Below, in pieces: positions 14,720 through 17,519 of a stretch of DNA of 17,519 bases. Made by a program: the position numbers and the translations under genes. The stretch covers positions 1 through 17,519 of the forward strand of contig JAEZDR010000112.1 in assembly GCA_023433265.1 (NCBI GenBank). The letters run 5' to 3'. Every line of letters begins with the position of its first letter. Position 1 is the stretch's first letter. Below the pieces are notes generated by a model that was not told the DNA's origin, did no database searches, and worked only from the letters and a program-made list of their open reading frames with translations. Origin of the DNA: Bacteroidota bacterium (GTDB lineage Bacteria > Bacteroidota > Bacteroidia > Chitinophagales > Chitinophagaceae).

Positions 14720-15777
14720 CCGATATTACCTTTATTGAACGCACACTGTATGCACAATTCAATGAGATATCGACTCCTGAGGTGGAGTTTGTTTCCTCTT
14801 ATCTAACCATCTGTGACTGGATTCCCTTACCAATTTTAGTCTCGAAGTCCTTTGATAGATCCTCAAGTCCAGTTGTAGTAAACGAAAGAGGGGACGAAAT
14901 TGCCGAACTTATTTTCGTTAAAGATGATTACATCGAAATCGCTGGACTTCCGCTTAAGAAATTTATTTGCCTAATAAAGGAGTATCCGTTTGAAACTATT
15001 GCAGACAGTCATTATACCTTCACATGGGATTATGTGCTGGTCATGAAAACACATTTGCAGGAATACATTAGTAATTTCAAAAAGAATTCTGCAGTGTGGG
15101 GAAGCTATCTTCACCAAGACGATTTGCCTAATAATGTTTTCGTTAGAACAAAGGGGGTGCTAAAACTGAATGCCATCAAGGGCATTTCAATCGATAGACC
15201 GATATATTTAGATACTCTTGAACTAGCAATAAGGGAAAGTAATCCATTCAACCGATTTCTAAAACTTTACCATCTACTGGAACTCAACTTCGATATACAT
15301 ACTGCAGAGAAGCTTAGCCGTTACTTGTCCCTTGGCAACAAGGAAAAAGAAATAAGCAGCACCTTGAAAGACTACAATCGGGAAGACTTAGATAGGCTGA
15401 GGTCTCTGCTAGCAGAACACCTTGACTGCAATAAGATTATTCCGCTATTGAATGAAATCAGAAATTACGTTCTTATTGCTGAACAAATGTTTTACGTATT
15501 CGGAAAAGATTCCAACCCACTTAAGCAAAAGAAGCAGTTTGATCAAATATTATCACGAGGGGGCTTTGCTGAAAGCCACGTTAATGCTGTTTTAGGAAAC
15601 AATAGATTCGCTGATTTCATTCCTAAAATAACTTCTTACTGGATCTATCGTATAAGATCGAGCATTGCTCATAATAAGCTCGGCGAGTATTTGATCACAA
15701 GTGCAGATGAAAGTTTCATGCTGGAATTTGCAGAACCGCTGTTAAAAGAAGTGGTAATCGACTGTTTTAAATCTTAA
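14716..15777 (+). CDS. HEPN-type protein (Rx4H), candidate RNase
   Basis: A 353-residue protein whose C-terminal half looks like an Apea-like/HEPN helical domain. The signature is R314-SSIA-H319 (Rx4H) in YRIRSSIAHNK, with FLKLYHLLEL (181-190) about 130 residues before it, the usual partner helix. In HEPN families Rx4-6H is the metal-independent RNase active site. The N-terminal 160 residues are mixed alpha/beta and unrecognised. It starts by a 4-bp ATGA overlap with the DGLQRT gene, so the two are co-translated, and its 3' end overlaps the endonuclease's 3' end by 11 bp. HEPN RNases often act in abortive infection or as toxins; whether this one is active, and whether the upstream gene controls it, is inference. 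Confidence 0.6.
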   Translation: MTDITFIERTLYAQFNEISTPEVEFVSSYLTICDWIPLPILVSKSFDRSSSPVVVNERGDEIAELIFVKDDYIEIAGLPLKKFICLIKEYPFETIADSHYTFTWDYVLVMKTHLQEYISNFKKNSAVWGSYLHQDDLPNNVFVRTKGVLKLNAIKGISIDRPIYLDTLELAIRESNPFNRFLKLYHLLELNFDIHTAEKLSRYLSLGNKEKEISSTLKDYNREDLDRLRSLLAEHLDCNKIIPLLNEIRNYVLIAEQMFYVFGKDSNPLKQKKQFDQILSRGGFAESHVNAVLGNNRFADFIPKITSYWIYRIRSSIAHNKLGEYLITSADESFMLEFAEPLLKEVVIDCFKS

Positions 15778-16924
15778 TCAAAGTTTTAAATAATAGCTTT
15801 CTATTGGTCTTATCGATCCTGAACCCTGGTCCGTGATCCCTCCTCTTTCCATTGACGATATGAGCCTTCCAATCAAAATTGATTATGTCTCTTTCAACAA
15901 GGGAAACGAACTCTGAAAAGAGTGGTTTTGTTGTCAATTCGAAATTATAATAATCGAAATAAATTCTGCCATCCACTTCCAGTTCATATGCGTCCACCCA
16001 TAAGGTTGCAGGGTGTTTAGTTTCTAATGCGTTTTTGAGAGTATCATAGTGCCATCCACAAACATCGTCATGTATTTTGTTCCGACAAAATCGTTGATAC
16101 ATTATCATATTAACGCTATCAGGAACTAAATACAGTCCATGTGTATTAGGGATGGTAGTAATGTTATTCTTCAACGCTATTCTGCCCAACTTATCCTTAG
16201 TTCCGAACCTAAGAACAACATCTCGTACAGTTTTATACTTGCTGATCTCCTTATCCTGAACTTTTGAAAAAAGAGAGTCCTTTGTTTTACCCTCCCGCTT
16301 CGATTTTAGTTCAATTCTCCCCAAATAATCTGGAGTCCTAAGGCTGTTCACTTTGATGCCTAAAAACCTTTCTAATGTTAAACCCACATCTTTGGGAGCC
16401 CTTTTGTAAGGAGAGACACTTTCCAGCGCTCCGATTTGCCTCAAAATTGCTAAATCCTTTTTCATATGCACAATTGTCCTTTCTTGTTCAGGATCTTCAA
16501 AAACTTGCACAAGCAATCCTTGAACTGCCTTTACGGAAGTTAGAGGAATAGCGATTAATGTATCTTGGACAATGGTGAGATATACCAATTCGTTTTCACC
16601 AACGTATTTTTTTAAGTTGTATAACCAGAATCGAGGATCCCCATTTTTAGTTTTTGGCCTGTAGAAACTTACTTTAGTTTCGATTATTTCGCCTTTTATA
16701 ATCAAACCCCGTCTATACTCCTTTGCCCCCCCTGGAGTCAAGCTGTTAAAATCAATAAGTTGATTCTGAAATAAGATTTTACGCAAAGCCTCCGATGCAT
16801 CAATAATTGATTTGTCCAACATCGTCTCCGTCATACGGATAAGGGCAAATTCATTTAAATTGTAACTGTTTACCGATTCAATAACTTTGCTTTCTTCTGC
16901 TGTGGGCTTGAAAAGCGGATTCAT
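15767..16924 (-). CDS. MvaI/BcnI-like restriction endonuclease
   Basis: A 385-residue type II restriction endonuclease of the PD-(D/E)xK superfamily, most like MvaI/BcnI. The core is LERFLGI (184-190), P198-D199, then I204-E205-L206-K207 with SLFSKV (217-222), followed further on by the RRDHGPGFRI motif (361-370) carrying a conserved His (364). MvaI and BcnI are about 240 residues; the N-terminal ~175 residues here are extra and may bind DNA. MvaI/BcnI enzymes cut CC-S/W-GG type sites as monomers; the exact site here cannot be told. Its start overlaps the glycosylase gene by 47 bp on the same strand, so the two are co-transcribed. It converges with the methyltransferase operon and is the likely restriction partner. 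Confidence 0.8.
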   Translation of the reverse strand: MNPLFKPTAEESKVIESVNSYNLNEFALIRMTETMLDKSIIDASEALRKILFQNQLIDFNSLTPGGAKEYRRGLIIKGEIIETKVSFYRPKTKNGDPRFWLYNLKKYVGENELVYLTIVQDTLIAIPLTSVKAVQGLLVQVFEDPEQERTIVHMKKDLAILRQIGALESVSPYKRAPKDVGLTLERFLGIKVNSLRTPDYLGRIELKSKREGKTKDSLFSKVQDKEISKYKTVRDVVLRFGTKDKLGRIALKNNITTIPNTHGLYLVPDSVNMIMYQRFCRNKIHDDVCGWHYDTLKNALETKHPATLWVDAYELEVDGRIYFDYYNFELTTKPLFSEFVSLVERDIINFDWKAHIVNGKRRDHGPGFRIDKTNRKLLFKTLIKI

Positions 16925-17519
16925 AATAAATGCACTTAGAGTTGAGGCAACAAATTATACATAATGGCCGAGGTTTACAAACAATTGCTGCAAAATCCAA
17001 TACCGCCCAATTCATTTCTTTAGCGCTCGCGTGGTCTACTACTTTGTAAGACAAATCCTGTAGGTAAGGATCATACCTAATATCCGCCATAGTCCTCGGC
17101 CCAAAGAACCTCTCTAACACCCTAGCCATATTAACATCAATTAAGGGACTTGGTTCATCAAAAATCACAAGCTCAATAGCATTAGCAATGTACTGCCCGA
17201 TGAAAGGTATCGCTTCTAACTCTTCCCTATCTCTGGGCAACCTACCATTTCTCTTAACCATCTCTTGTGCAAGCTTCTTGAGACGAATCGATCTCTGGGT
17301 GTATAGCCCAACAGGTTTAAGATGTTCGGCGATGTCTAAGACATCTGCATTCGCCAGTGCCCGCCAATTAGGGAAATGACCAACAAAGATTGGAAAGAAC
17401 TTAGCCACAGTTTCTGCCTTGGTTCTCTGAAGTAAAACCTCAGCTATTATGTACTGGTAATTAGTTAGTCCCTTACGCCTCCAATAGAATCTTCTTCCAT
17501 CAGTAGCATACCATTTAAG
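16878..17519 (-). CDS. HhH-GPD DNA glycosylase, Mig-like T:G mismatch repair (5'-partial)
   Basis: The frame is open to the window edge, so the N-terminus lies outside; 213 residues are visible (numbered from the edge). A GTG at 17408 is inside the frame, and the residues before it (GRRFYWRRKGLTNYQYIIA) are typical of the family, so the true start is upstream. MutY/Mig features: EVLLQRT with Glu27, the hairpin-helix-hairpin IPFIGQYIA with Tyr110 where EndoIII has Lys, MutY Ser and Mig Tyr, catalytic Asp128 in IDVN, then a 4Fe-4S Cys set C181, C187, C190, C196. The first Cys gap is one shorter than the standard C-x6-C. Mig of Methanothermobacter, also encoded with a 5mC restriction-modification system, removes T or U opposite G. 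This gene is probably its equivalent here. Confidence 0.85.
   Translation of the reverse strand, partial: LKWYATDGRRFYWRRKGLTNYQYIIAEVLLQRTKAETVAKFFPIFVGHFPNWRALANADVLDIAEHLKPVGLYTQRSIRLKKLAQEMVKRNGRLPRDREELEAIPFIGQYIANAIELVIFDEPSPLIDVNMARVLERFFGPRTMADIRYDPYLQDLSYKVVDHASAKEMNWAVLDFAAIVCKPRPLCIICCLNSKCIYYESAFQAHSRRKQSY

Overview
This window looks like a chromosomal segment of a Bacteroidota bacterium, probably a Chitinophagaceae-type soil or freshwater organism. The reasons are a Bacteroidota-style promoter (TTTG, then TAnnTTTG) before the methyltransferase, an integrase-type Arm DNA-binding domain of the kind common in this phylum, a four-helix-bundle gene remnant, a PepSY-like lipoprotein beside a two-component system, and few recognisable Shine-Dalgarno sites. 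The taxonomic placement is inference. No tRNA, rRNA or CRISPR array was seen.

Layout. Positions 1-4700 are ordinary chromosome: a cupin (-), a four-PAS histidine kinase (+) translationally coupled to a small VOC/glyoxalase-fold protein, a 357-bp gap with 7-bp tandem repeats and a truncated four-helix-bundle gene bracketed by inverted repeats, and a zinc alcohol dehydrogenase (+). Positions 4718-5382 hold a solo IS200-type element with small terminal hairpins. Positions 5445-8853 are a minus-strand cluster: OmpR-type regulator, sensor kinase, PepSY-like lipoprotein and SdiA-regulated beta-propeller protein. A 417-bp gap then carries five tandem 11-bp repeats. It is followed by an unrecognised 248-residue protein (+) and a membrane-anchored seven-repeat WD40 protein (-).

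The most interesting part is 11.2 kb to the right edge, visibly richer in A+T than the rest. It is a restriction-modification island of unusual composition. A plus-strand operon encodes a DNA cytosine-5 methyltransferase with an integrase-like Arm domain fused at its N-terminus and a large extra insert between catalytic motifs, then a DGQHR-like protein (DGLQRT motif), then a protein ending in a HEPN-type Rx4H motif. Converging on it, with an 11-bp overlap of 3' ends, is a minus-strand pair: an HhH-GPD DNA glycosylase (running off the window) and an MvaI/BcnI-like restriction endonuclease. The glycosylase has Tyr where the T:G mismatch glycosylase Mig has its specificity Tyr, so it is likely the repair partner that removes T arising from deaminated 5-methylcytosine, the job done by Vsr in other systems.

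Proposed working logic (inference): the methyltransferase marks host DNA, the MvaI/BcnI-like nuclease cuts unmarked DNA, the glycosylase protects methylated sites from C-to-T loss, and the DGQHR-like/HEPN pair may be a second RNA-targeting or abortive layer. A G-quadruplex-capable tract lies about 110 bp before the methyltransferase start.
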